The notes below the pieces were generated by a model. It saw only the letters and a list, made by a program, of their open reading frames with translations. It was not told the origin of the DNA and did no database searches. Source: Anaerolineales bacterium UBA5195 (GTDB taxonomy: Bacteria; Chloroflexota; Anaerolineae; Anaerolineales; Villigracilaceae). Taken from it: a stretch of 64,000 nucleotides of DNA. The position numbers and the translations under genes were made by a program. Positions 21,656 to 29,057 of the stretch are shown here, one piece after another (the stretch's first letter is position 1; every line of letters starts with the position of its first letter). The stretch spans positions 29,616-93,615 of the forward strand of contig DHVZ01000109.1 in assembly GCA_002412925.1 (NCBI GenBank), read 5' to 3'.

Positions 21656-21859
21656 TTGCTCAATTTGAACCTGCCCAATTATGTGAATAGTCCTGCTGGC
21701 AAAAGTTATTTCACAAATATTAGCAACACAACGAGCAGATTGAATACTATCAGCACAAACGCTCTGAAATCATGCCCAATACCTTTGCCTCCGCTGAGCC
21801 TGCAAGAAGAGTTTGCGGGCGTGGTGGCGCGGGCGGTTATTGAGCTGGCAGGCTGAGCC
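21656..21859 (+). pseudogene. Remnant of type I restriction specificity subunit (HsdS C-terminus)
   Basis: The frame reads YVNSPAGKSYF...NTTSRLNTISTNALKSCPIPLPPLSLQEEF, matching the C-terminal end of an HsdS target-recognition domain (the IPLPPL-x-EQ/E motif). No complete hsdS, hsdM or hsdR lies nearby, the frame has no start context, and it ends in a ggcaggctgagcctgtcgaag repeat. It is a decayed fragment of a lost restriction system. Confidence 0.7.
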
Positions 21860-21906
21860 TGTCGAAGTGTCAAGTTGCTGTCTGGGCCGCCTCGTCCTGG
21901 TTAAGT

Positions 21907-22485
21907 TCATCTGCGCTCGGCTTTTCGCTGGATGGCCCTCAGCCACAGGATGCGGATGAACCCGCTTCCCAGCGAGATCAAGCGCCAGTAAAAGGCAAAC
22001 TTTTTCAGCGTTTCAGGATGGGTGGCCTGGATGCGCGTCTCGGTGGAGCAGCGCACGGTGCCGTTTCCGAGATCGGTGACTACCAGGTTGGCGGCCACTT
22101 TGGCATAATCGGGCTGGTCAAAAGCCAGGAATTCCTGCGGCGAGGCAATCCCTGGGCTTTGGCCGCCGGTCAGTTCCCAAAACTGGCCGATCAGCCCGAA
22201 GACAATTTCCCGGTCGGGAGCTTCCTCCAGGGGGATAAACCCCTCCTCGTAAAGCTGCTTCAAGAAAGGTTGATCGACTCGCTTTTGTGGGGATAATTTT
22301 CCCGTCAACCTGGCTGGCAGCTCCCGGAGGGAAGTCATCCAATGCACCAGGGGAGATAGCTCGGCAGGCCTCAGCTCTTTGAGCGCTGCAAAGGCCTTTT
22401 CCGGCGAGGCCTTGATGACAACCGCATGGACTTCGTTGAAGTCATAAACAGGCAGGTACTTATCTAGCAGCATTTCATTTTTCAT
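21907..22485 (-). CDS. Conserved protein, SRPBCC/DUF2867-like
   Basis: 192 residues, soluble. N-terminal YDFNEVHAVVIKASPEKAFAALKELRPAEL and central ITPL-like DREIVFGLIGQFWELTGG with VTDLGNGTVRCSTETRIQATHPETLKKFAFYWRLI are the usual layout of a START-like hydrophobic-ligand fold, an assignment made by eye. It is the last gene of the five-gene polyprenyl-synthase operon, overlapping the previous stop by 4 bases. Possibly handles a lipid made or moved by its neighbours; that is inference. Confidence 0.6.
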   Translation of the reverse strand: MKNEMLLDKYLPVYDFNEVHAVVIKASPEKAFAALKELRPAELSPLVHWMTSLRELPARLTGKLSPQKRVDQPFLKQLYEEGFIPLEEAPDREIVFGLIGQFWELTGGQSPGIASPQEFLAFDQPDYAKVAANLVVTDLGNGTVRCSTETRIQATHPETLKKFAFYWRLISLGSGFIRILWLRAIQRKAERR

Positions 22486-22841
22486 CGGCTTGCCCCCAGG
22501 TTTTTCTGCAGCCCGGGCTCGAAAAGCGCGTAAACGGAACCCGCCGTTACCGCCAGGAAAATGAACAGGGAAATAAAGGCCTGGATTTCAGGGAGCGCAA
22601 AGACGATTAAGACACCGTAAATCAACCCGGCCAGGTTCGCAGCCACGCAGATTTTGAGCATCCAATCTGCGCGACTGCGCTCGGCCATGATGTTGAGCAG
22701 GCTCAAGTAGACCAGGGCCAGTCCTGTCCCGGCAAACCAGAGCGCTTCCGGGGAAAATTGGTCATAGAACAACGGCGTCAGGGCGGTATGGACGACCCCG
22801 ATCAACAAAAGATAGGCCGAAATTTTGTAAAAAAGTTTCAC
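22482..22841 (-). CDS. Small four-helix membrane protein (unknown)
   Basis: 119 residues with four predicted TM segments (around residues 5-22, 36-52, 62-84, 88-108). No family recognised. Overlaps genes on both sides by 4 bases, so translation is probably coupled. Together with the 150- and 127-residue proteins of the same operon it forms a set of three small four-TM proteins around a polyprenyl synthase. Confidence 0.7.
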   Translation of the reverse strand: MKLFYKISAYLLLIGVVHTALTPLFYDQFSPEALWFAGTGLALVYLSLLNIMAERSRADWMLKICVAANLAGLIYGVLIVFALPEIQAFISLFIFLAVTAGSVYALFEPGLQKNLGASR

Positions 22842-23290
22842 GACAACCTCCTTGATGATTTCTTGCCCGGGTGCGTATTTTCGGGAGATTCTGCCCGCCT
22901 GGCGGCCAGCCAGAACAGGAAATAAGCGACCGCCAGGATCGATTCGATAGTTACGGCCGTCAGAATCCCTGAATTTGCAAATCCCCGCCCAAATTCGACC
23001 AAGCCCATCACAGCAAACCCCGCCATATTCACACTGACGGCTAATGCCATCACCTGCCGAGCCGGGGAGTAGGATATTTTCCTTCCAAAGAACGCCAGGA
23101 CAGCGAAACCCAGCATCAGCATGGCCGCGCGCCTGGCCAGAAAATCTGCCGAGGCGGTCGTTTCAATCCCAATGTCTTTCAAAAAAGACCCCGGAGAGAA
23201 CAATAAGATTACAAACAGGTAGGAATACAGCGCGGCTGTCAGCCAGCTCATAATCTGATAGGTGTTTTGCTTTTCGATGAGCCTATACAT
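22838..23290 (-). CDS. Small four-helix membrane protein (unknown)
   Basis: 150 residues with four TM segments (about 15-33, 51-70, 78-98, 107-130) and a basic tail ending GKKSSRRLS. No family recognised. Its start overlaps the end of the polyprenyl synthase gene by 8 bases, and its stop overlaps the next gene by 4. Confidence 0.7.
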   Translation of the reverse strand: MYRLIEKQNTYQIMSWLTAALYSYLFVILLFSPGSFLKDIGIETTASADFLARRAAMLMLGFAVLAFFGRKISYSPARQVMALAVSVNMAGFAVMGLVEFGRGFANSGILTAVTIESILAVAYFLFWLAARRAESPENTHPGKKSSRRLS

Positions 23291-24272
23291 TGGCGATTAC
23301 CTTTCCCGGGGCGCAAACGGTTGTCGGGACAATTTGCCGGGCAATTTCTGCCAGGGCCTGGCGTTCCGGGGTATTGGGGAAGACCGCCAAAGCAGTCAGG
23401 CCGCGCTGAATAAAACACTCTGCCTCCTGCATGGCTTTTTCTATCGCTCCATTTTGACTGATTGCGGAAAAGAGTCGCTCAGGGCGCTGAGGATCACCCC
23501 TCTCTCGGTTGATGACGGCGCAAATATCTGGGTCTCCCGGGTGCGCTTCAAAATAATAGAGCGTGGGCAGCGTAATAATCCCCTGGCGCAAATCATTGCC
23601 GATGGGTTTGCCCAGAGCAAATTGGTTGCCAATAAAATCGAGGACATCATCCACAATCTGGAAAGCCATCCCGATTTCGTTGCCAAACTTGCGGGCTGCG
23701 GCCGCCCGCTCCTCATCCGCCTGACTGAGGAGCGCCGCTGCGCCGCTTGCCAGTTCGAACAGGGAAGCGGTCTTGGCCTGGATCCAGCGATAGTAGTCTT
23801 CGCGGCAAGTGATGCCTTTTTTGCTGGAAAGTTGGCTAATTTCCTCGCTGACCATGGTCTGCAAGGTTTCTGTGAACAGGCGCATGACCGGGAGAGAATT
23901 GGCCTGGACGGCCAACTGCGCGGCCACGGCAAAGGCAAAGTCCCCGGTCAGGGTTGTCGCCGCAGAGGACCAATTCGCGTTCAGCGTCGACCGGCCCCTG
24001 CGCAGCACAGCCCCATCGATCAGGTCATCATGCACGAGCGAGGCGGTATGCAGCATCTCGATCGCCGCGGCCAAGCGCAGCAGGGACTCCGGTTCAGCCC
24101 CGAGCAGGCTGCCAAACAGCAGGGTAATTCTAGGCCGGATGCGTTTCCCGCCCGAGATGACCAACTGGGAGAGCGCCATTGCCAGGGGAGAGTGATTGTT
24201 GTCGATGTGAGCGTAGATCAGCGCATCGATTTGCCGGAGTTGCTCTTCAAGTAAATCTCTGGTTGGGATCAT
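23283..24272 (-). CDS. Polyprenyl (isoprenyl diphosphate) synthase
   Basis: 329 residues. Trans-isoprenyl synthase motifs: GGKRIRP substrate-binding site (about 45-51), first Asp-rich motif in LVHDDLIDGAVLRRG, second Asp-rich motif in FQIVDDVLDFIGN, plus KTASLFELASGAA. It condenses isopentenyl diphosphate with an allylic primer for quinone, carotenoid or carrier lipids; chain length cannot be told. Two adjacent ATGs exist; 24272 gives better spacing from GGAGG. It begins at the stop of the upstream membrane-protein gene. Confidence 0.92.
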   Translation of the reverse strand: MIPTRDLLEEQLRQIDALIYAHIDNNHSPLAMALSQLVISGGKRIRPRITLLFGSLLGAEPESLLRLAAAIEMLHTASLVHDDLIDGAVLRRGRSTLNANWSSAATTLTGDFAFAVAAQLAVQANSLPVMRLFTETLQTMVSEEISQLSSKKGITCREDYYRWIQAKTASLFELASGAAALLSQADEERAAAARKFGNEIGMAFQIVDDVLDFIGNQFALGKPIGNDLRQGIITLPTLYYFEAHPGDPDICAVINRERGDPQRPERLFSAISQNGAIEKAMQEAECFIQRGLTALAVFPNTPERQALAEIARQIVPTTVCAPGKVIANV

Positions 24273-24655
24273 CATGCCTCCGCGCCGGGCTTGCGCAACG
24301 CGCCAATGATCGCCTGGAGATAGATCAGCGCAACTGCCAGGCAAATGCCAAAAATCACCGGCGAAAAACTGGTCGCAAGGAAAATTTCTTCTGCTGCGCG
24401 CACCGTATAAAACAGCGCGATCAAGATCAGCGTCGTTTTGCCCAGGTTTGTGGTTAGCAAATCGCGCCTGCAAAAAAATGACACGAACGTGGCAAAGGCA
24501 ATCATCAACACCACGCCGACATTCAGCATTTGCATCAGTGCCTTGTAATCGGGCAACAGATCGGGCAGCATCTGTATCTGCCAGCCAAGCCAGATATGGA
24601 AAGCCGTGAAAATGCCATTCACGCTGCCGCCAACTAAAAGTAACCGTTTGCTCAT
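24272..24655 (-). CDS. Small four-helix membrane protein (unknown)
   Basis: 127 residues, four TM segments (about 6-25, 40-62, 72-92, 98-118), ending LRKPGAEA. No family recognised. It is the first gene of the polyprenyl-synthase operon; a TTTCGG-N6-CCGAAA site lies about 80-95 bases upstream, shared with the promoter of the upstream regulator gene. Confidence 0.7.
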   Translation of the reverse strand: MSKRLLLVGGSVNGIFTAFHIWLGWQIQMLPDLLPDYKALMQMLNVGVVLMIAFATFVSFFCRRDLLTTNLGKTTLILIALFYTVRAAEEIFLATSFSPVIFGICLAVALIYLQAIIGALRKPGAEA

Positions 24656-24732
24656 TTTTATTTACTCCTCTTGCTCAATTGGGTTGGGGAAGACAGCCAT
24701 CTTGTACACTCTTTTTGCGGTTGTATCAGTTG

Positions 24733-24750
24733 TTTCGGAAAAAACCGAAA
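24733..24750. promoter_or_regulatory. Operator site 1, TTTCGG-N6-CCGAAA
   Basis: Perfect dyad TTTCGGAAAAAACCGAAA inside the wider shared context GTTGTTTCG...CCGAAAT. It lies between the GbsR/MarR regulator stop and the start of the polyprenyl-synthase operon. An almost identical site overlaps the regulator's own promoter (25329-25346). Confidence 0.75.
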
Positions 24751-24774
24751 TAAGAAAGCAAAAAATATAATCCC

Positions 24775-25311
24775 CTACGAATCGGGGATCGATTTTAAAA
24801 CCTTGTTCACAATGCCGGTCTTCTTTGCAATGCTCACAATCGTCTTGGTTGGGATTTTCTGGCTTTGTTCGTAAATGGCCGTTGCAGTTTCGAGTACGTC
24901 AAGCATCTCTTTCATTTTCTTTTTGGTCAAGGCCGATTCAGCGTGATCATCGATTTCAGCAACCGCTTCGCGCAGCATGTTCAGGGTTGGGTCCAACTCG
25001 CGGCGTTTGCGCATATCGACGATCACGCGCGCCATTTCCCAAACATCGCCCATGGTTTCGAAATGGTCGGTGCGATCTCCCAGAACATGTGCGATTTTGA
25101 TCAGCCCCCAGTTTTGCAACTCGCGCAGCCCCGCGCTGACGGTTGAGCGCGCCACAGACAGGGTTTCACTGATCTGCTCGGCGTTGAGCGGTTCGGGCGA
25201 GATATACAGCAGGGCATGGATTTGGGCAATCGTCCGATTAATGCCCCAACGTTCGCCCATTTCTCCCCAGTGGATGATAAATTTTTGCGCAGTTGGTGTC
25301 AGTTGAGTCAT
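24775..25311 (-). CDS. GbsR/MarR family transcriptional regulator
   Basis: 178 residues. Winged-helix region: GINRTIAQIHALLYISPEPLNAEQISETLSVARSTVSAGLRELQNWGLI (about residues 22-73), then a C-terminal dimerisation helix bundle. This is the GbsR subgroup of MarR regulators. It sits directly upstream of the polyprenyl-synthase operon on the same strand, and both promoters carry the same dyad, so autoregulation plus control of that operon is a strong inference. Ligand unknown. Confidence 0.85.
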   Translation of the reverse strand: MTQLTPTAQKFIIHWGEMGERWGINRTIAQIHALLYISPEPLNAEQISETLSVARSTVSAGLRELQNWGLIKIAHVLGDRTDHFETMGDVWEMARVIVDMRKRRELDPTLNMLREAVAEIDDHAESALTKKKMKEMLDVLETATAIYEQSQKIPTKTIVSIAKKTGIVNKVLKSIPDS

Positions 25312-25328
25312 ATTTTATCTTTCTGTTG

Positions 25329-25362
25329 TTTCGATTATAACCGAAATGGGCGAAATATACAA
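25329..25362 (-). promoter_or_regulatory. GbsR/MarR gene promoter with operator site 2
   Basis: Minus strand: -35 TTGTAT (25357-25362), 17-bp spacer, -10 TATAAT (25334-25339). The dyad TTTCGATTATAACCGAAA (25329-25346) overlaps the -10, so binding would block polymerase. It matches site 1 except for one arm base and the spacer. Confidence 0.8.
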
Positions 25363-25373
25363 GGCTCCGTTAA

Positions 25374-27362
25374 TCAGGAGTTAATCACAAAAACGTGTAA
25401 CTCCTTTGGGCCATGCACGCCGATGGTCAGGGTCATCTCGATATCGGCGGTGCGGCTGGGGCCGGTAACCAATACCGTCGCTGGGGCCGAGGCCACTTCT
25501 GGCAGGCGAATGGCCTGCTCGAGTGAGGGCAAAATGTCCGCTGCGCGCAGGACCGCGAGATGGATTTCAGGCACAAGTGAAGCTGTCAGCGGACGACCCG
25601 CGCCGCCGGGGATGACGAGTGTCCCCGTTTCGGCGATGCCCGCCAGCGCCCCGCTGATGCCAACCGCCAAATCGGGCGCAGAGGTTTCCACCCGAATCCC
25701 GGCTTTCGCCAAATCGACAGCCGTCAGCGCCGGGAGGTTGTCCCAGGTCTCCACCCGGTCGATGCCGCGTTCGCGCAGGAAGGCGATCAGTTTTTCGGGG
25801 AGTTCATCCGCGTGGAGGTGGTAGACCTGCCCGCCGAGGGCGGTGAGTTCTTCGGTGAATCGTTCAATCAGTGAGTAAACAGGTAAACTGGTAGACAAGG
25901 AAACAGGTACGCCAGGTTTAACCACCTCCCGGTCTATTTGTTCACTTTCTACTTGTTGACGGATACTCCCCCAGCGCTCCCTGAACGGCCTTGCCGACGG
26001 TTTGGGCAGGTTCTTGCTGAAGCCCCAACCGGTCAAAGCGGGCAGCGGCAAGAACGGGGGCAGCGGGATAGAAGACCAGCCGAGCATCCGCTGGCCAACG
26101 GCGAACAGGCGCGGGTGCCTGGCAGCCCAACTGTAGCCCCCCAAACCCAGTTTGAGCATCCCCGGAATCCCCACGCCTTCGGATTTACTCCCTTTGCCTG
26201 TCTCCCCGGCCCTGACGCGCAGCAGCAGTTTCGGCAGGTCGATATCCACCGGGCAGGCATCTTTGCAGGCGCCACAGAGCGACGAGGCCTGGGCCAACTG
26301 GGCAAAGTTTTCGCCCAGCAGCCCCGGCGAAACGACTGAGCCAATCGGGCCGGGATACGGAGCAAGTGAACCGTCGGCGCCGAGGTAGGCATGCCCGCCA
26401 ATCTCGCGGAAGACCGGGCAGGCATTCAGGCACGCGCCGCAGCGGATGCAAACCAAAGCTTCCCGCAGACTGGAATCGCGCAGTTGCGAACGGCCATTAT
26501 CGACGATGACGAGGTGGCGCTGCTGGCCTGCGAGAGGTTGGTGAATCAACTGGGTGTAGACGCTTAGTTTTTGTCCGGTGGCCGAACGCGGCAGGAGCGA
26601 CAGGAAGAGCGCCAGGACGTCGAGGCTGGGCAGCAGGCGTTCCATGCCCATCAGCGCGATGTGAACCGGCGGCAAGGTGGTACACATGCGCCCATTGCCT
26701 TCGTTGGTAACCACGGTCAGCGTGCCGGTTTCGGCCACGCCGAAATTGACGCCCGAAATGCCGATATCGGCGGTCAGGAAGACCTCGCGCAGCACGGCAC
26801 GGGCGGTGCTGGTCAGGGTGGGGATGTCTTCGGTATAGGGAATGCCCAGTTTTTCGTGAAAGAGTTCGCCCACCTGGTGACGGCGCAAATGCACCGCCGG
26901 GGTGATGATGTGCGCCGGGCGTTCGCCGCGCAACTGGATGATGTATTCGCCCAGGTCGGTCTCGACCACGCGGTGTCCGGCGGCTTCGAGGGCATGGTTC
27001 AGGCCGATTTCCTCGGAGACCATGGATTTCGCCTTGGCAAATAGTAGGGGCGAAGTATGCTTCGCCCCTACTGAATTGGCAATCTCCAGTACGAGTCTGA
27101 CGGCTTCAGCCGCATCTCTAGCGTGGTGGACGATGAGGCCGTTTTTTTGCGCGTTGCCGATAAACTGCGCCAGGTATGCGTCCAGATGTTCGATCACCTC
27201 CGCACGGATGGCGTGGGCCTTCTGGCGGCGCTCGCGCCAATCGGGCAGGGAGGCAAAGGCCGTGATGCGACCTCGAATGCGTTTCTCGGCATTTGCATCG
27301 AGCGCAGCCTGCAAAGGCTGGTCTGCAATTTTCTCGCGGATTTTCTCCCTGAACAGGTTCAT
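25374..27362 (-). CDS. LUD/LutB-LutC fusion, ferredoxin-linked lactate-utilisation-type protein
   Basis: 662 residues from MNLFREKIREKI. N-terminal LutB part: LUD domain (SKSMVSEE-like AKSMVSEEIGLN, GVNFGVAETGTLTVVTNEGNGRM), then two Fe-S motifs CIRCGACLNACP and CGACKDACPVDIDLPK. After a proline- and repeat-rich linker (about residues 445-505) comes a LutC-like LUD domain with ISGALAGIAETGTLVIPGGAG. LutB and LutC are normally separate. With LutA they would oxidise L-lactate. Two repeat insertions lie inside (25874, 27043). Confidence 0.85.
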   Translation of the reverse strand: MNLFREKIREKIADQPLQAALDANAEKRIRGRITAFASLPDWRERRQKAHAIRAEVIEHLDAYLAQFIGNAQKNGLIVHHARDAAEAVRLVLEIANSVGAKHTSPLLFAKAKSMVSEEIGLNHALEAAGHRVVETDLGEYIIQLRGERPAHIITPAVHLRRHQVGELFHEKLGIPYTEDIPTLTSTARAVLREVFLTADIGISGVNFGVAETGTLTVVTNEGNGRMCTTLPPVHIALMGMERLLPSLDVLALFLSLLPRSATGQKLSVYTQLIHQPLAGQQRHLVIVDNGRSQLRDSSLREALVCIRCGACLNACPVFREIGGHAYLGADGSLAPYPGPIGSVVSPGLLGENFAQLAQASSLCGACKDACPVDIDLPKLLLRVRAGETGKGSKSEGVGIPGMLKLGLGGYSWAARHPRLFAVGQRMLGWSSIPLPPFLPLPALTGWGFSKNLPKPSARPFRERWGSIRQQVESEQIDREVVKPGVPVSLSTSLPVYSLIERFTEELTALGGQVYHLHADELPEKLIAFLRERGIDRVETWDNLPALTAVDLAKAGIRVETSAPDLAVGISGALAGIAETGTLVIPGGAGRPLTASLVPEIHLAVLRAADILPSLEQAIRLPEVASAPATVLVTGPSRTADIEMTLTIGVHGPKELHVFVINS
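25874..25910. repeat. In-frame tandem-like repeat in LutB-LutC linker
   Basis: aaacaggtaaactggtag/acaaggaaacaggta units encode part of KPGVPVSLSTSLPVYSL in the linker between the LutB and LutC parts. The repeat marks, and perhaps extends, the fusion junction. Confidence 0.55.
27043..27072. repeat. Palindromic repeat inside LUD coding sequence
   Basis: Perfect 13-bp arms AGTAGGGGCGAAG (27043-27055) and CTTCGCCCCTACT (27060-27072), 4-base loop. It encodes VGAKHTSPL in frame within the N-terminal LUD domain, just before the conserved AKSMVSEE. The outer bases match the intergenic palindrome at 2639-2667. Confidence 0.8.
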
Positions 27363-27363
27363 C

Positions 27364-28074
27364 TTAGTGCATCTTTTTGCCGAGATACAAACCGCGTTCA
27401 TTCAGCCACTTGGGATCGTGGATAACGTCAAGGCCACAGTTCCGGAAAGCCGCCAGATATTCATCCGTGGTGAACAAACCAAGCTCGTGGCGTTCGTCAA
27501 AGCATGTGATACCTTCAGGCGTACCAACCAGATAATGGAACACGAAATAGGATAAAGTGCCATCCTGCCCTGAGAGGTTCATGCGCGCAATCTTCAGCTC
27601 AGGCTGATCAACAAAAGTGGCATGAACGCGGCCGGGGTGCCATTCAGCGGGGGTGAACCAGGGTTCCACAAGGATGACTCCGCCGGGATTAAGATGTCTC
27701 TCCAGATTGGCAACTGCCTGGTTCAGTTTCGGCAGCGTTTTGACATAGCCGATGGAACTAAACAGGCAGGTAATGACATCAAACTTTCGAGGAAGCTCAA
27801 AATCAAGCATATCGCCCTGGTAAAAGGTGATTTCAGGCATTTTTTTCCTGGCCACCTCGAGCATCCGCTCATCCAGGTCGAGGCCTTCAACCTGGTAGTG
27901 CTGACGCAGATAGTTCGTGTGGATGCCAGTTCCACAGGCCACATCCAGTAAGGCCTTCCCGCCAGAGTGGAGGTGTTTTTGAATCAGTTCATGGACTGAC
28001 TGGGCTTCGACAGCATAATTCTTGCCGCGGCTCAAATAAATGGTGTCATAAAGTTCGGCTGATTTGCTAAACAT
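27364..28074 (-). CDS. Class I SAM-dependent methyltransferase
   Basis: 236 residues. SAM-binding motif I LLDVACGTGIHTNYLRQ (about 40-56), acidic motif II GLDLDERMLE, motif IV FDVITCLFSSIGYV. The overall sequence resembles DesVI-type amino-sugar N,N-dimethyltransferases, but the substrate is uncertain. It lies between the lutA-like and lutBC-like genes with a 1-base gap to the latter, an unusual place for a methyltransferase. Confidence 0.82.
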   Translation of the reverse strand: MFSKSAELYDTIYLSRGKNYAVEAQSVHELIQKHLHSGGKALLDVACGTGIHTNYLRQHYQVEGLDLDERMLEVARKKMPEITFYQGDMLDFELPRKFDVITCLFSSIGYVKTLPKLNQAVANLERHLNPGGVILVEPWFTPAEWHPGRVHATFVDQPELKIARMNLSGQDGTLSYFVFHYLVGTPEGITCFDERHELGLFTTDEYLAAFRNCGLDVIHDPKWLNERGLYLGKKMH

Positions 28075-28083
28075 GGATGCTCC

Positions 28084-28779
28084 TCATCGATTATTCAACA
28101 CTTCAGCGATATGGACGACTTTTTGCGGCCTTTTCTGCCGGTTCAAGCCGCCCGCGATGTGCATGCGGCAGCCCGCTTCGGTAACGACCAGGGCGGGCGA
28201 AGCGCTGATTTCGAGATTGGAAATTTTTCGTTTGAGCATTTCGGCGCTGAGTTCGGGGTGCTCCACTGAGAAGACGCCGCCGAAACCGCAGCAGTCTTCA
28301 GAGTCGGGCAAATCGACGATGACGGCCTCCCTGACAGCCGCAAGCAGGGCGCGGGGCTGGAGGTCAATACCCAGGTGATGGTTCGGATGGCAGGAGGAGT
28401 GAAACGTCAGTTTGCCATTCCAGCGCGCGCCCAGGTCGGTGACACCCAGCACATCGACGAGGTATTCCGTGAATTCGTAGGTACGTGCCGCCAGGGCCTG
28501 CGCACGCGGCAGCCAGAGGGGGTCAGCGGCAAACAGTTCCGGGTAGCCGTGTTTGATCATCACGGCGCAGGAACCGGAGGGGACGATCACATCTCCGGGA
28601 GCAGATTCAAAAACCTGGATGAGATGCTCGGCCACCGGGCGGGCGGCAGAACGCAGCCCGGCGTTGAAAGCAGGTTGCCCGCAGCAAACCTGGCCGGGTG
28701 GGAAGCCCACCTCGATGCCCAAACGGCGTAAAATGCTGACGATGGCCTCGCCCGTTTCCGGGTAGAAAGTGTCCACCAA
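28084..28779 (-). CDS. LutA-like Fe-S oxidoreductase (CCG domains), start unclear
   Basis: 231 residues from a TTG. CCG motifs: GQVCCGQPAFNAG and SEDCCGFGGVFSV, plus FHSSCHPNHHLGI and VVTEAGCRMHIAGGL. LutA is the heterodisulfide-reductase-like partner in L-lactate oxidation. The frame continues upstream as VQLFATCLVDTFYPETGE, conserved in LutA and holding the first cluster Cys, but no ATG/GTG/TTG precedes it before an in-frame TAA; only ATA (28807-28809) is available. Either an unusual start or a recent lesion. Confidence 0.8.
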   Translation of the reverse strand: MVDTFYPETGEAIVSILRRLGIEVGFPPGQVCCGQPAFNAGLRSAARPVAEHLIQVFESAPGDVIVPSGSCAVMIKHGYPELFAADPLWLPRAQALAARTYEFTEYLVDVLGVTDLGARWNGKLTFHSSCHPNHHLGIDLQPRALLAAVREAVIVDLPDSEDCCGFGGVFSVEHPELSAEMLKRKISNLEISASPALVVTEAGCRMHIAGGLNRQKRPQKVVHIAEVLNNR

Positions 28780-29002
28780 ACAAGTGGCGAAAAGCTGTAC
28801 GGTAGTTATAAGTTAATTGTAAGGGAAAAACGTCCGGCGCGGAACATGCAAAATGCGAGGCCTTATCGCGGAAGTTCCCAAAGAGCCGATTTTGATTGAC
28901 GGGGGGTGGAATTGTGTGTTAAACTGAAAGTGCTTTCATAAGCTAGGGTAATGATAACCGCAAAAAGGTTAGTTGATTTCTTGAAATAATCCCTTTGGAA
29001 GG

Positions 29003-29029
29003 TTGACATTTTGACTGTCATGGTATCAT
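29003..29029 (+). promoter_or_regulatory. Probable promoter of the glucan phosphorylase gene
   Basis: TTGACA (29003-29008), 15-bp spacer containing the dyad TGACA-N7-TGTCA, then TATCAT (29024-29029). The ATG follows at 29058 with AAAGGA upstream. The short spacer and embedded dyad suggest regulated activity. Confidence 0.55.
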
Positions 29030-29057
29030 TACCTGCGTTATTTTTCGAAAGGATTTT

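Noticed and set aside
24671..24874. Short plus-strand ORF opposite the GbsR gene end
   Set aside because: No ribosome site, overlaps the regulatory dyad and reads through low-complexity sequence.
28868..28905. Fifth CAGTA-element copy: cggaagttcccaaa and gccgattttga near 28868-28905
   Set aside because: Only short pieces match, in scrambled order, and no end sequences are present; at best a relic.
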